NCBI GenBank assembly: GCA_023437745.1
Contig: JAEZFI010000212.1
Location: 1-21,931, forward strand
Source: Actinomycetes bacterium
Lineage (GTDB): Bacteria > Actinomycetota > Acidimicrobiia > Acidimicrobiales > Microtrichaceae
Direction of reading: 5' to 3'
Length of the DNA: 21,931 bases
Shown: in pieces, positions 13,767 to 20,769 of the stretch
Layout: every line of letters starts with the position of its first letter
Numbering within the stretch: position 1 is the stretch's first letter
Notes under the pieces: generated by a model
Told to the model about the DNA's origin: nothing
What the model saw: the letters and a program-made list of their open reading frames with translations, nothing else
Database searches by the model: none
Program-made: the position numbers and the translations under genes

Positions 13767-15034
13767 GACGTGCCCTCCTCAGGGACGAACTGCCAGTGCC
13801 CTCGCAGGTCCATCAGCCCGTGCGGGGGCAGGCCCTCGCCGTGGCGGATGATGAACCGCCACTCCCGGTCCCGACGGACGTACATGTGCTGGAGGTGCCG
13901 GTCGGCGATCGCGATCGAGATCTCGTACTCCCCCGGATTCAGGGGCAGCGCCGGCACCGCGAACTCGATCACGCCGCGACCCGACACCGTGCCGGTGGAC
14001 AGCTCGGCGATCTGGGTGTTGGTGCCCGACACGTGGACGCCGTTGAGCGCGTGCAGCGCGAACCCGAAGACGGGCTCCTCCACCGGCTCGGTGGCGTCGT
14101 AGTGGACGCGCAGGCGGAACGTCTGCCCGTGGGTCGCCTGGGTCACCTCCTCGCCGGCGTCGTCGGCGAACGTCACGGCGGTCACGGAGATGGGCTCGCC
14201 GGAGGTCGTCGCACCCGCCGACGTCCCCGGCGCGGCGCTCGGCGGACCGCCGGCCGCGGCCGCCAGGGCCGCCTCGGCGTCGCGCTCCTCCGCCTCGACC
14301 GCGTTGACCTTGCGCAGGTAGGCCGCCGCCACCTCCGGCCCCGAGCCCACGAGCTGCAGCCGCCCGTGATCGAGCCATGCGGCACCGTCGCACATCGTCT
14401 CGACGGTCGACATGCCGTGGGTGACCACGACGATCGTCACCCCCTGCTTGCGGAGGGAGTAGAGGTGGTCGAAGCAGCGACGCTGGAACTGCTCGTCGCC
14501 GACGGCGATGACCTCGTCGATGATCAGGATCTCGGGTTGCACGTGGACGGCGACCGAGAAGCCGAGCCGCACGTACATGCCGCTCGAGTACACCTTCACG
14601 GGCGAGTCGATGAACTGCTCGACCCCGGCGAACGCCACGATGTCGTCGAACTGCCGGTCGATCTCCTTCTTCGACATCCCGAGGATCGTGGCGTTGAGGT
14701 ACACGTTCTCCCGCCCCGAGAGGTCGGGGTGGAAGCCGGCGCCCAGCTCGAGCAGCGTGGAGATGCGACCCGACACCCGCACCTCGCCGGCGTCGGGCCG
14801 GTAGATGCCCGCGATGCACCGCAGGAGCGTCGACTTGCCCGAGCCGTTGTGGCCGACGAGCGCGTACATCGAGCCCTCGGGGATCTCGAGGCTGACGTCG
14901 CGCAGCGCCCAGAACTCGTTGCTCGAGCGGTCACGGTCGCGGCGGGTGAAGAACTCCTTCACCGAGCGGGCGCGATCGTGCTGGAGGCTGAACCGCTTCG
15001 ACACGTCGTCGACGATGATCGGGTGCGGCTGCAT
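13763..15034 (-). CDS. wzt: Polysaccharide ABC transporter ATP-binding protein Wzt with C-terminal cargo-recognition domain
   Basis: Wzt powers export of a lipid-linked polysaccharide across the cytoplasmic membrane with Wzm. The 423-residue protein has an ABC domain (1-250). Walker A is GHNGSGKST (61-69). The signature is the YSSGM variant at 149-153, typical of Wzt/TagH-type transporters. Walker B is ILIIDEV (169-175), and the switch His is 206. An Ala/Gly/Pro/Ser linker (about 255-280) leads to a beta-rich domain (281-415) containing FRLRVHYDA, VFGFALHALNGVHVSGTNT and PLNPGEYEISIAI. This pattern matches the Wzt C-terminal carbohydrate-binding beta-sandwich. That domain is found in transporters that recognise modified chain ends. 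The ATG overlaps the wzm stop by one base (TGATG), with GAGGAG five bases upstream. The frame continues open to 15736 over wzm, but that part is a shadow. The methyltransferase follows immediately. Confidence 0.95.
   Translation of the reverse strand: MQPHPIIVDDVSKRFSLQHDRARSVKEFFTRRDRDRSSNEFWALRDVSLEIPEGSMYALVGHNGSGKSTLLRCIAGIYRPDAGEVRVSGRISTLLELGAGFHPDLSGRENVYLNATILGMSKKEIDRQFDDIVAFAGVEQFIDSPVKVYSSGMYVRLGFSVAVHVQPEILIIDEVIAVGDEQFQRRCFDHLYSLRKQGVTIVVVTHGMSTVETMCDGAAWLDHGRLQLVGSGPEVAAAYLRKVNAVEAEERDAEAALAAAAGGPPSAAPGTSAGATTSGEPISVTAVTFADDAGEEVTQATHGQTFRLRVHYDATEPVEEPVFGFALHALNGVHVSGTNTQIAELSTGTVSGRGVIEFAVPALPLNPGEYEISIAIADRHLQHMYVRRDREWRFIIRHGEGLPPHGLMDLRGHWQFVPEEGTS
13774..13780 (-). promoter_or_regulatory. 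Strong ribosome binding site of the methyltransferase gene
   Basis: GAGGAGG on the minus strand lies seven bases before the ATG at 13766, within the last codons of wzt (encoding PEEG). It confirms this start and suggests high translation of the methyltransferase. Confidence 0.6.
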
Positions 15035-15837
15035 CAGATCTCCTCGATGTAGCGGGGCGCCTTGGTCGAGAAGACCCACCATCCGACCAGGACCGCGAAG
15101 GTCGGAGCCGCGACCATCATCGCCCAGTTCAGGGCGGTCGGCACGGTCAGCAGGTAGGTCACGTCGCGCATCGCCGCGGTGAAGTGCGTCATCGGGTTGA
15201 ACCCGAGCACCGTGGACATCCAGTGGACGTCCTCGGGGAGCTGATCGAGCCGGTACACGATCGGCGTGGCGTAGAACATGATCTGCAGCACGATCCCGAC
15301 GAGGTAGTTGACGTCGCGGAACCTCACGTTGCTCAGGCTGACGAGGAGCCCGAGGCCGAACGAGAACAGGCTGAGGAGCACCATGATCGGGATCACGAGC
15401 AGCGTCGTCCACCCGAGGTTGCCGATGACCGCCATGAAGACGATGAGGATCGCCGTCTCGATGGCCGATTGGAGGCTCACGGTGAGCGTCCCGGCGATGA
15501 CCGGGCACTCGGGCGGGAAGTAGGTGCGCGTGAGCATGTGCCCGCTGTCGATGAACGACGAGATGACCGTCGTGATCCCCCCGCTGAAGGCGCTCCACGA
15601 CACCAGCGCGGCGAAGAGCCAGAGCGCGAACACGCCCTTGTCGCCGTTGCCGAGGCTGGGCGCCTGACCGTTGAGGAAGAGCCCGAAGACGACCGTGTAG
15701 ATGCCCAGCGTCACCGCAGGGTTGACGAGGGACCACCCCCAGCCGAGGATGCTCTTCTTGTAGCGGGCCCGGAGGTTTCGCAACACGAGGTTGACGATGA
15801 GGTTCCGGTAGTCCCAGACCTTGGCAGGTGCAGTCAT
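15034..15837 (-). CDS. wzm: Polysaccharide ABC transporter permease Wzm (ABC-2 family)
   Basis: Wzm forms the membrane channel of the exporter with Wzt. The 267-residue protein has the ABC-2 layout. A cytoplasmic N-terminal amphipathic region contains NLVLRNLRARYKKSILGWGWSLVNP (about 15-39), a hallmark of Wzm/TagG-type permeases. About six hydrophobic segments follow. LSNVRFRDVNYLVGIVLQIMFYATPIVY is the typical 'R.D..........F...P' block before the last segments, and FNPMTHFTAAMRD is another family block. The ATG at 15837 has no clear ribosome binding site. A TAGCTT hexamer lies about 30 bases upstream in the 79-base gap after the 760-residue glycosyltransferase gene. It is the first gene of a tightly overlapping operon: wzm, wzt, methyltransferase, tandem GT4, GT2. 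Confidence 0.95.
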   Translation of the reverse strand: MTAPAKVWDYRNLIVNLVLRNLRARYKKSILGWGWSLVNPAVTLGIYTVVFGLFLNGQAPSLGNGDKGVFALWLFAALVSWSAFSGGITTVISSFIDSGHMLTRTYFPPECPVIAGTLTVSLQSAIETAILIVFMAVIGNLGWTTLLVIPIMVLLSLFSFGLGLLVSLSNVRFRDVNYLVGIVLQIMFYATPIVYRLDQLPEDVHWMSTVLGFNPMTHFTAAMRDVTYLLTVPTALNWAMMVAAPTFAVLVGWWVFSTKAPRYIEEI

Positions 15838-15867
15838 CGATGTTTCAGGGGCTCGGGCGGACGCTCG

Positions 15868-15873
15868 AAGCTA
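15868..15873 (-). promoter_or_regulatory. Putative -10 hexamer (TAGCTT) of the wzm-wzt operon
   Basis: TAGCTT on the minus strand would start a transcript about 24 bases before the wzm ATG. It lies in the 79-base interval 15838-15916, the only gap between the upstream glycosyltransferase and wzm. Read-through from upstream is also possible. Confidence 0.3.
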
Positions 15874-15916
15874 GCAGGGGCATCCTTCACGCCCCCGCAC
15901 CCGGACGAGCCACGCG

Positions 15917-18199
15917 TCACTGCGCGGACCACAGCTCGCTCAGGCGGTGGACCATCTGCTCGCCCACCGCCGCGGGGCTGAACTCGGCGATCCGGGCCCG
16001 GCCGAGGCGGCTGAGGCGGTCGCGGAGCTCGGCATCGGCACGAACCCGGCGGAGGGCGGCGGCGGCGTCGTCCAGGTCGGGCTCGAACCAATGGGCCTCG
16101 GCCGGGTAGTAGCTCCCCGGGCCGATGAGCACCTCCGAACCACCGACGAGCACCGCCGACTGCTCGTCCATGAAGTCGAGGTTGCCCGAGTAGCCGGACG
16201 CGACGACGGGGGTCCCGACGGCCATCGCCTCGGCCATCGTGAGGCCGAGCCCCTCGGAGCGGTGCAGGGAGACGTAGCAGTCGGCCAGGGCGACGAGCGA
16301 GAGGCGATCGGACGCGTCCACGTACCGGTCCCACAGCTCGATGTCCGCCCGGTCCGCCACCGCGTCGCGGAGTCGTTCCAACTCGCGCGGGAAGAGCTCG
16401 CCGTTGATCGACTTGAGCACCAGCCGTTGCGCGCCGACCTCGGGGAACGCGCGCTGGTAGGCCTCGATCGCGCCGAGGGGGTTCTTCCGCTGGGCGACCG
16501 ACAGGAAGTCGAAGGTGAAGAGAAAGGTGAAGCGGTCGTCGAGCCCGAGCCGGGCCCGGGCCTCGTCGCTGCGGTCCGGCTCGGCGAAGCTGAACGGGAG
16601 GGGCACGTGGCGCACGGGCCGATCGGTGTGGGCGCGGAAGACGTCCGCCAGGTAGGTCGTCGCACCCCACACCTCGTCGACGAGGCGGAACGACTGGACG
16701 TCCGTGGATCGCATCACGTCCGCCTCCCAGTACCAGAGCCCGATCGCGTAGTGGTCCTCGAGCCAGCGACCTCCGCCGTCGGCGACGAACAGCGGGAGCT
16801 GGTCCGCGGTGATCAGCACGAGGCTGAAGTGGTGGTCCGCGGCCTCGTCGGCGCTGCCCCCCACCACCTGCTGCTGACGGCTCGACGTGCGGTGGTACGC
16901 CACCGACCGCCACGGCACGTGGGCCGCGTCGAGCGCGAGGCCCACCCTTCGCACCGCCACGCCGAGGCCGGCCTCGGAGCCGTGGTAGCCGATGAGGTTC
17001 ACCCCGAAGGGCCGAGGCTCGTGGGTGACGGCCACCCGGATCGGGGTGGAGGGAGGGTCGGGCAGCTCGATCGGCGTGGCGAGGCCCTCGGACAGCGCGT
17101 GGGTCCACATCCACCGGCGGAAGGCGTTCTGGTGCTCGCCGCGCACCCGGGGGAACGCCAGGGCGAGGTCGGGGCGGGCGTCCCAGAGGCCGTCGCCGAC
17201 CAGCCCGGCGTTGGTGCGCTGCGGGTCACCGGGACCGGTCCGCCATGCGAGGAACGCCTCGACCTCGCCCGGCACGTAGGGGTTCGCCGGCAGCGGGCGA
17301 CCGTCCCGGAGCCGGCCGAGGCACTCGGCGCGGTGATCTCGTCGGAGGCGTTCGCCCAGCGGCAGACCGACGACGGCGTCCGATCCGAGCGACCCGTGCA
17401 CGTCCCGGCGGGAGGCCACGTCCGCGGCGTAGGCCCGGCAGAGCGAGCGGAGTCCGGGGCTCTCGCCCACCGACCGGCGCGGCGCGGCGTCCGGCTCGGC
17501 GTACCACCAGGGTGCGGAAGGGTCGAACGAGGGGAACGCGGCGACCACGAGCGGCGAGCCGTCGACCGTCCACCCTCCGTCCGGTGCCGGCTCGACGCCG
17601 AGGTGCCCGACGGAGCGCGGGGTCAGCGCCCAGCCCCGATCGGCGAGCGCTCCGGCGGGTCCGCCCAGCGTCACGACGTCGCGCCACGGGTCGACGTCCT
17701 CGTGACCCTCGCAGCAGGCCTCGACCATGCCGTCGAGCCAGGCTCGCAGGGCTGGGGTCGCGGCGGATCGGGCGACGAGCACGTCGGGGACCATCGCGCC
17801 CGTCACGACGCCCGTCGCGACGTCGACCTGCTCGGGGACGAGGCCGACGGGTGTGACGACGGACGAGACCCCGCCCGAGAGCGCTCCGGTCACCCACGCC
17901 GCCTCCGGGAGCACGACGACGGGGTCGTCGTCGGTCGGCTCCAGCGCCTCGACGGCCTCCACCATCGCCGCGAAGGCGGCGACCCGCTCGCCCCACCCGA
18001 GGTGGAGATCGGCGTAGCGGAGCCTCGACCCGATCAGCCGGCCCGGCGGCACCACGCGCATCCCGGAGGGGGCGGAGAGCGGCCTCGGCTCCACGACCGC
18101 CACGGTGACCGTCGCATCGGGTTGGTGACGAGCCAGTGCGTCGCGCAGCACTTCGAGCCGCGCGCCGACGCCGGACGCGCTGAGGACCATGACCCGCAT
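15917..18199 (-). CDS. Large glycosyltransferase: degenerate N-terminal domain plus C-terminal GT4 domain
   Basis: The 760-residue protein ends in a GT-B, GT4-type glycosyltransferase (about 386-760): FGVNLIGYHGSEAGLG (398-413), FDFLSVAQRKNPLGAIEAY (563-581), LKSINGE, and the E-x7-E pair Glu649/Glu657 in HRSEGLGLTMAEAMAVGTPVVAS. The N-terminal 290 residues are less clear. They start MRVMVLSASGVGARLEVLRDAL, contain VVVLPEAAWV (94-103), and then SPLVVAAFPSFDP (215-227). This order resembles GT8-like domains in multidomain glycosyltransferases, where 'VVYLDPD' and 'HFSGFDP' occupy those places. Here the DxD metal site is missing. A helical linker (about 305-375; RPLPANPYVPGEVEAFLAW...) joins the halves. 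The start is ATG at 18199 with no strong ribosome binding site. The gene precedes the wzm operon on the same strand and probably adds a sugar to the exported glycan in the cytoplasm. Confidence 0.85.
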   Translation of the reverse strand: MRVMVLSASGVGARLEVLRDALARHQPDATVTVAVVEPRPLSAPSGMRVVPPGRLIGSRLRYADLHLGWGERVAAFAAMVEAVEALEPTDDDPVVVLPEAAWVTGALSGGVSSVVTPVGLVPEQVDVATGVVTGAMVPDVLVARSAATPALRAWLDGMVEACCEGHEDVDPWRDVVTLGGPAGALADRGWALTPRSVGHLGVEPAPDGGWTVDGSPLVVAAFPSFDPSAPWWYAEPDAAPRRSVGESPGLRSLCRAYAADVASRRDVHGSLGSDAVVGLPLGERLRRDHRAECLGRLRDGRPLPANPYVPGEVEAFLAWRTGPGDPQRTNAGLVGDGLWDARPDLALAFPRVRGEHQNAFRRWMWTHALSEGLATPIELPDPPSTPIRVAVTHEPRPFGVNLIGYHGSEAGLGVAVRRVGLALDAAHVPWRSVAYHRTSSRQQQVVGGSADEAADHHFSLVLITADQLPLFVADGGGRWLEDHYAIGLWYWEADVMRSTDVQSFRLVDEVWGATTYLADVFRAHTDRPVRHVPLPFSFAEPDRSDEARARLGLDDRFTFLFTFDFLSVAQRKNPLGAIEAYQRAFPEVGAQRLVLKSINGELFPRELERLRDAVADRADIELWDRYVDASDRLSLVALADCYVSLHRSEGLGLTMAEAMAVGTPVVASGYSGNLDFMDEQSAVLVGGSEVLIGPGSYYPAEAHWFEPDLDDAAAALRRVRADAELRDRLSRLGRARIAEFSPAAVGEQMVHRLSELWSAQ

Positions 18200-18262
18200 C
18201 CGATCAGTCTGTCAGCCCGCGCACCGCACCCCGGACGACCCGGCACGGTGGCGCCGTCCTCC

Positions 18263-18268
18263 TACACT
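18263..18268 (+). promoter_or_regulatory. Putative -10 hexamer (TACACT) of the second coiled-coil gene
   Basis: TACACT has the TAnnnT form and would start transcription near 18275, giving a leader of about 22 bases that holds the ribosome binding site. It lies in the 97-base divergent region 18200-18296. Confidence 0.35.
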
Positions 18269-18286
18269 CACTCCGTCTCGTCGACG

Positions 18287-18292
18287 AAGGAG
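18287..18292 (+). promoter_or_regulatory. Ribosome binding site deciding the ATG start at 18297
   Basis: AAGGAG with a four-base spacer precedes ATG 18297. The open frame reaches 18189, but the upstream 36 residues are Arg/Pro-rich, overlap the divergent gene's start and precede the likely promoter. Confidence 0.6.
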
Positions 18293-18296
18293 CCCG

Positions 18297-18590
18297 ATGG
18301 CCGGTCAACTCATGTCCTCACTGCGGGCGTTGGGCAGCATCGGCAGGCTCCGCGAGCGCGTGGACGTCCTCGGCGATCGGGTCGCCGAGCTCGCCCGGAC
18401 CACCGAGCACGCCGCAGCGAGCGCGGCGCGGGCGACCACCCTGGCGGAGGCGGCGCACGAGGCGGTGGTGACCTCGGACCCGGCCCAGGCACTGGAGATC
18501 GTCACGGCCACCCGCGACGAGCTCCGCCGTCTGAGCGTGGACCTCACCGAGCAGTTGAACCGGCTCGCCGAGGTGCGGGCTCAGGGGTAG
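18297..18590 (+). CDS. Small coiled-coil protein, function unknown
   Basis: This 97-residue protein is not a family I recognise. It is almost wholly helical. A short N-terminal segment (MAGQLMSSLRALGSIG) is followed by heptad-rich stretches LRERVDVLGDRVAEL (19-33), an Ala-rich stretch to about 58, and IVTATRDELRRLSVDLTEQLNRLAEV (68-93). There is no signal peptide or transmembrane helix. It is the second short coiled-coil gene in the window, after 1814-2119, with similar size, strand and position beside dTDP-rhamnose or glycosyltransferase genes. Its 3' end overlaps the convergent tandem GT2 gene by ten bases. It may be a scaffold or regulator of glycan assembly; this is inference. Confidence 0.75.
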   Translation: MAGQLMSSLRALGSIGRLRERVDVLGDRVAELARTTEHAAASAARATTLAEAAHEAVVTSDPAQALEIVTATRDELRRLSVDLTEQLNRLAEVRAQG

Positions 18591-20185
18591 TCGAGCGGGA
18601 CCTCGTAGCCGTCCATGCCGGGCACGTGGCGGGGGCCGTAGTACGGGTCCCGGTGGAGGTCGGCCGACCAGCGGGCCCGGAGGCGCTCCAGCTCGCCGGT
18701 GGAGACCGTGGGGTCACGGGTCACCGATTCGAAGTGGAAGAGCTGCGCGTGCGGCGTGACGACGATGCGGTAGCCGGCGTGGCGGACCTTCGCGCAGAGG
18801 TCGACGTCGTTGTAGTTGTTCGGGAACGCGGTGCTGAAGCCGCCCACCTCGGCGAAGACCTCCGCTCGCATGGCCAGGCAGGCGGCCGTGACGCCGGCGA
18901 CCTCCCGGTCGAGCCACAGGGCCAAGCGGTTCTTCTCGCTCCGGGGGTCCTCGCCGAACATGAGGTGCCCGGGGTTGCCCCCGATCAGGACGTGCCCCCC
19001 GTGCTGCAGGCGCCGGTCCTCGAAGAGCAGGTGGCAACCGACAGCCCCCACGTCGGGTTCCCGCAGGAACGCCACCATCGTCTCGATCCAGTCGGGGGTG
19101 ACGACCTCGACGTCGTCGTTCAGGAACAGCAGGACGTCGCCCGTCGCCTGCGCCGCCCCGAGGTTGCACTTGGCCGAGAAGTCGAACGGACGGTCCCACT
19201 CCACGACCTCCAGGCGGTCGCCGGCGAGGTCGCGCAGCTCGTCGAGCACCTCGGACGGCGTGACGGTGTCGGCGACGACCACCAGCTCGACGTCGGTGTG
19301 GGTCGAGCGCGCGAACACGCTGCGGACGGCCTCGGTGACCATCGTGCGCTCGATGCCCCAGGCCCGGCCGCGCGAGCCCCTGGTGGGGATGATGATCGAT
19401 ACGGACGGCAGCGGCGCCGGCCGACGGTGGACGCGGAAGTGCCCGCGACGCTCCAGCTCCTCCACGTCGGCGTCGATGCCGACGCGCTCGCAGTGGTCCT
19501 CGAGGGCACGCTTCGCCGCCTCGTAGGCGTACGGCTTCACCTCGTCGCCGGAGAGGACCGACGAGGGGACGATCCGCCAGTGGTAGAGCACGTGCGGCAG
19601 GTGGACGACCCGCCGCGCCAGCTCCGTGACGCGCAGCACGAGGTCCCAGTCCTGGCTTCCGTCGTAGCCCTCGCGGAAGCCGCCCACCCGGTCCACCAGC
19701 GAGCGGCGCATCGCACCGAGGTGGCACGTGAACATCTGGCCGCGGAACCGCTCCGGTGACCAGTCCGGCTTGAAGAACGGGGCGAAGCGCTTCCCGTCGG
19801 GGTCGAGGAGGTCCTCGTCGCTGTAGACGTAGTCGACCTCGGGCTCGCGGAAGGCCTCGGCCACCATCGCCAGGGCACGCGGGTGGAGCATGTCGTCGTG
19901 GTCGAGCAGGGCGACGACCTCGCCGCCGGCCATCGCGAGTGCGTCGTTGGACGCCGCGACGATGCCGCCGTTCCGCTCGCGGCGGGCGACGCGGATCCGG
20001 GGGTCGCGGGTGGCGAGCTGCTGGAGCAGCGGCCACACGTGCGGCGCCGGGGAGCCGTCGTCGACGAGGCACAGCTCCCACCTGTCGTACGTCTGACCCA
20101 GGACCGACTCGACGCACTCGGTGAGCACGTCGGCGCCCGTGTCGTAGACCGGCGTGATGACCGAGATCAGGACGTCACGCGCCAT
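18581..20185 (-). CDS. Tandem GT2-family glycosyltransferase
   Basis: The 534-residue protein holds two GT-A/GT2 domains. Domain one (about 5-225) has SVITPVYDTGADVL, VDDGSP (41-46), the metal-binding DHDD (95-98) and the ED-type acceptor motif GSQDWDL (176-182). Domain two (about 258-500) begins VSIIIPTRG, with NDDVE (356-360), LQHGG and NNYNDVDLC near the end. This arrangement is common in cell-surface and rhamnan-type glycan loci, where a single polypeptide makes alternating linkages. No transmembrane segment is seen, so it should act in the cytoplasm. The ATG at 20185 lies three bases after the rmlC stop, with no strong ribosome binding site, making it the third gene of an rmlA-rmlC-glycosyltransferase operon. 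That suggests, without proving, that it uses dTDP-L-rhamnose. Its 3' end overlaps the convergent coiled-coil gene by ten bases. Confidence 0.92.
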   Translation of the reverse strand: MARDVLISVITPVYDTGADVLTECVESVLGQTYDRWELCLVDDGSPAPHVWPLLQQLATRDPRIRVARRERNGGIVAASNDALAMAGGEVVALLDHDDMLHPRALAMVAEAFREPEVDYVYSDEDLLDPDGKRFAPFFKPDWSPERFRGQMFTCHLGAMRRSLVDRVGGFREGYDGSQDWDLVLRVTELARRVVHLPHVLYHWRIVPSSVLSGDEVKPYAYEAAKRALEDHCERVGIDADVEELERRGHFRVHRRPAPLPSVSIIIPTRGSRGRAWGIERTMVTEAVRSVFARSTHTDVELVVVADTVTPSEVLDELRDLAGDRLEVVEWDRPFDFSAKCNLGAAQATGDVLLFLNDDVEVVTPDWIETMVAFLREPDVGAVGCHLLFEDRRLQHGGHVLIGGNPGHLMFGEDPRSEKNRLALWLDREVAGVTAACLAMRAEVFAEVGGFSTAFPNNYNDVDLCAKVRHAGYRIVVTPHAQLFHFESVTRDPTVSTGELERLRARWSADLHRDPYYGPRHVPGMDGYEVPLDYP

Positions 20186-20188
20186 CGG

Positions 20189-20752
20189 TCACGTCCGCAT
20201 CGGCCAGCTGGGTCGCCGCGCCGGGTCGAGGTCGGCCCTGCGCGAGTTGGCGGCGTCCCGCTCGGAGAGCATGGGCTCCGACACACCCCAGTCCCCGGCG
20301 ATCTCCGGGTCGTCCCACGCCACCCCCAGCTCGTCGGCCGGGTTGTAGTAGCCGTCGACGAGGTAGGTGATCGTCATGTCGGTGACCGACGCGAACCCGT
20401 GTGCCACGCCCGGCGGGATGTAGAGGCCGAGGTGGCGGTTCTCGCCGTCGACGTCGCCCAGGTCGACCATCTCGGTCGCCCCGTCGGTCGGGCCACCCTC
20501 CCGGAGGTCGTGGAGCACGACGCGGGCGTGGCCGCTCGGGACGTACCAGTAGTCGGCCTGGTGCAGGTGGTAGTGCAGGCCCACCACGCAGCCGGCCCGG
20601 CGATCGCCGCGGTTGCCCTGGATCATCTCCCGCCCGCCTGGGAACCACTGCCGCCGGTAGGTCTCGACGAAGAAGCCGCGCTCATCGCCGAAGACCTTCG
20701 GGGTGACGTGGAAGACGCCGGCGATCAGCTCGCTCTCTCGGATGTCGGCCAT
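20189..20752 (-). CDS. rmlC: dTDP-4-dehydrorhamnose 3,5-epimerase family protein (RmlC-like, atypical active-site strand)
   Basis: RmlC epimerises dTDP-4-keto-6-deoxyglucose at C3 and C5 to the L-lyxo form reduced by RmlD. The 187-residue cupin has GVFHVTPKVFGDERGFFVETY at the N-terminus, the catalytic-type His60 in VVGLHYH, IPPGVAHGF (112-120), YYNPADE (135-141) and the family block AWDDPEI (145-151). One stretch is unusual. Classical RmlC reads roughly 'GLHYQ....QAKLVRV', whereas this protein reads GLHYHLHQADYWYVPSG, with a shorter loop and Asp in place of the expected lysine. It may be a divergent RmlC or a related 3- or 5-epimerase. Its position between rmlA and a tandem glycosyltransferase, in a window with rmlB and rmlD and no other epimerase, favours the rhamnose role. 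A good AAGGAA ribosome binding site lies six bases before the ATG. Confidence 0.85.
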   Translation of the reverse strand: MADIRESELIAGVFHVTPKVFGDERGFFVETYRRQWFPGGREMIQGNRGDRRAGCVVGLHYHLHQADYWYVPSGHARVVLHDLREGGPTDGATEMVDLGDVDGENRHLGLYIPPGVAHGFASVTDMTITYLVDGYYNPADELGVAWDDPEIAGDWGVSEPMLSERDAANSRRADLDPARRPSWPMRT

Positions 20753-20769
20753 GAGGGGTTCCTTCGCAG

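Noticed and set aside
15035..15736. N-terminal extension of the wzt frame by 234 codons
   Set aside because: It is a shadow of wzm; the ATG at 15034 has a GAGGAG site and gives a normal Wzt N-terminus.
15877..15895. Hairpin GGGGC/GCCCC between the 760-residue glycosyltransferase gene and wzm, considered as a terminator
   Set aside because: The stem is only five base pairs with a nine-base loop and there is no T tract on the minus strand, so it is not convincing in DNA this GC-rich.
15947..19759. A 1270-codon open frame on the plus strand
   Set aside because: It runs antisense to two well-supported glycosyltransferase genes and a coiled-coil gene's neighbourhood. Its translation is His/Arg/Gly/Val-rich with no domain motifs, as expected for a mirror frame in very GC-rich DNA.
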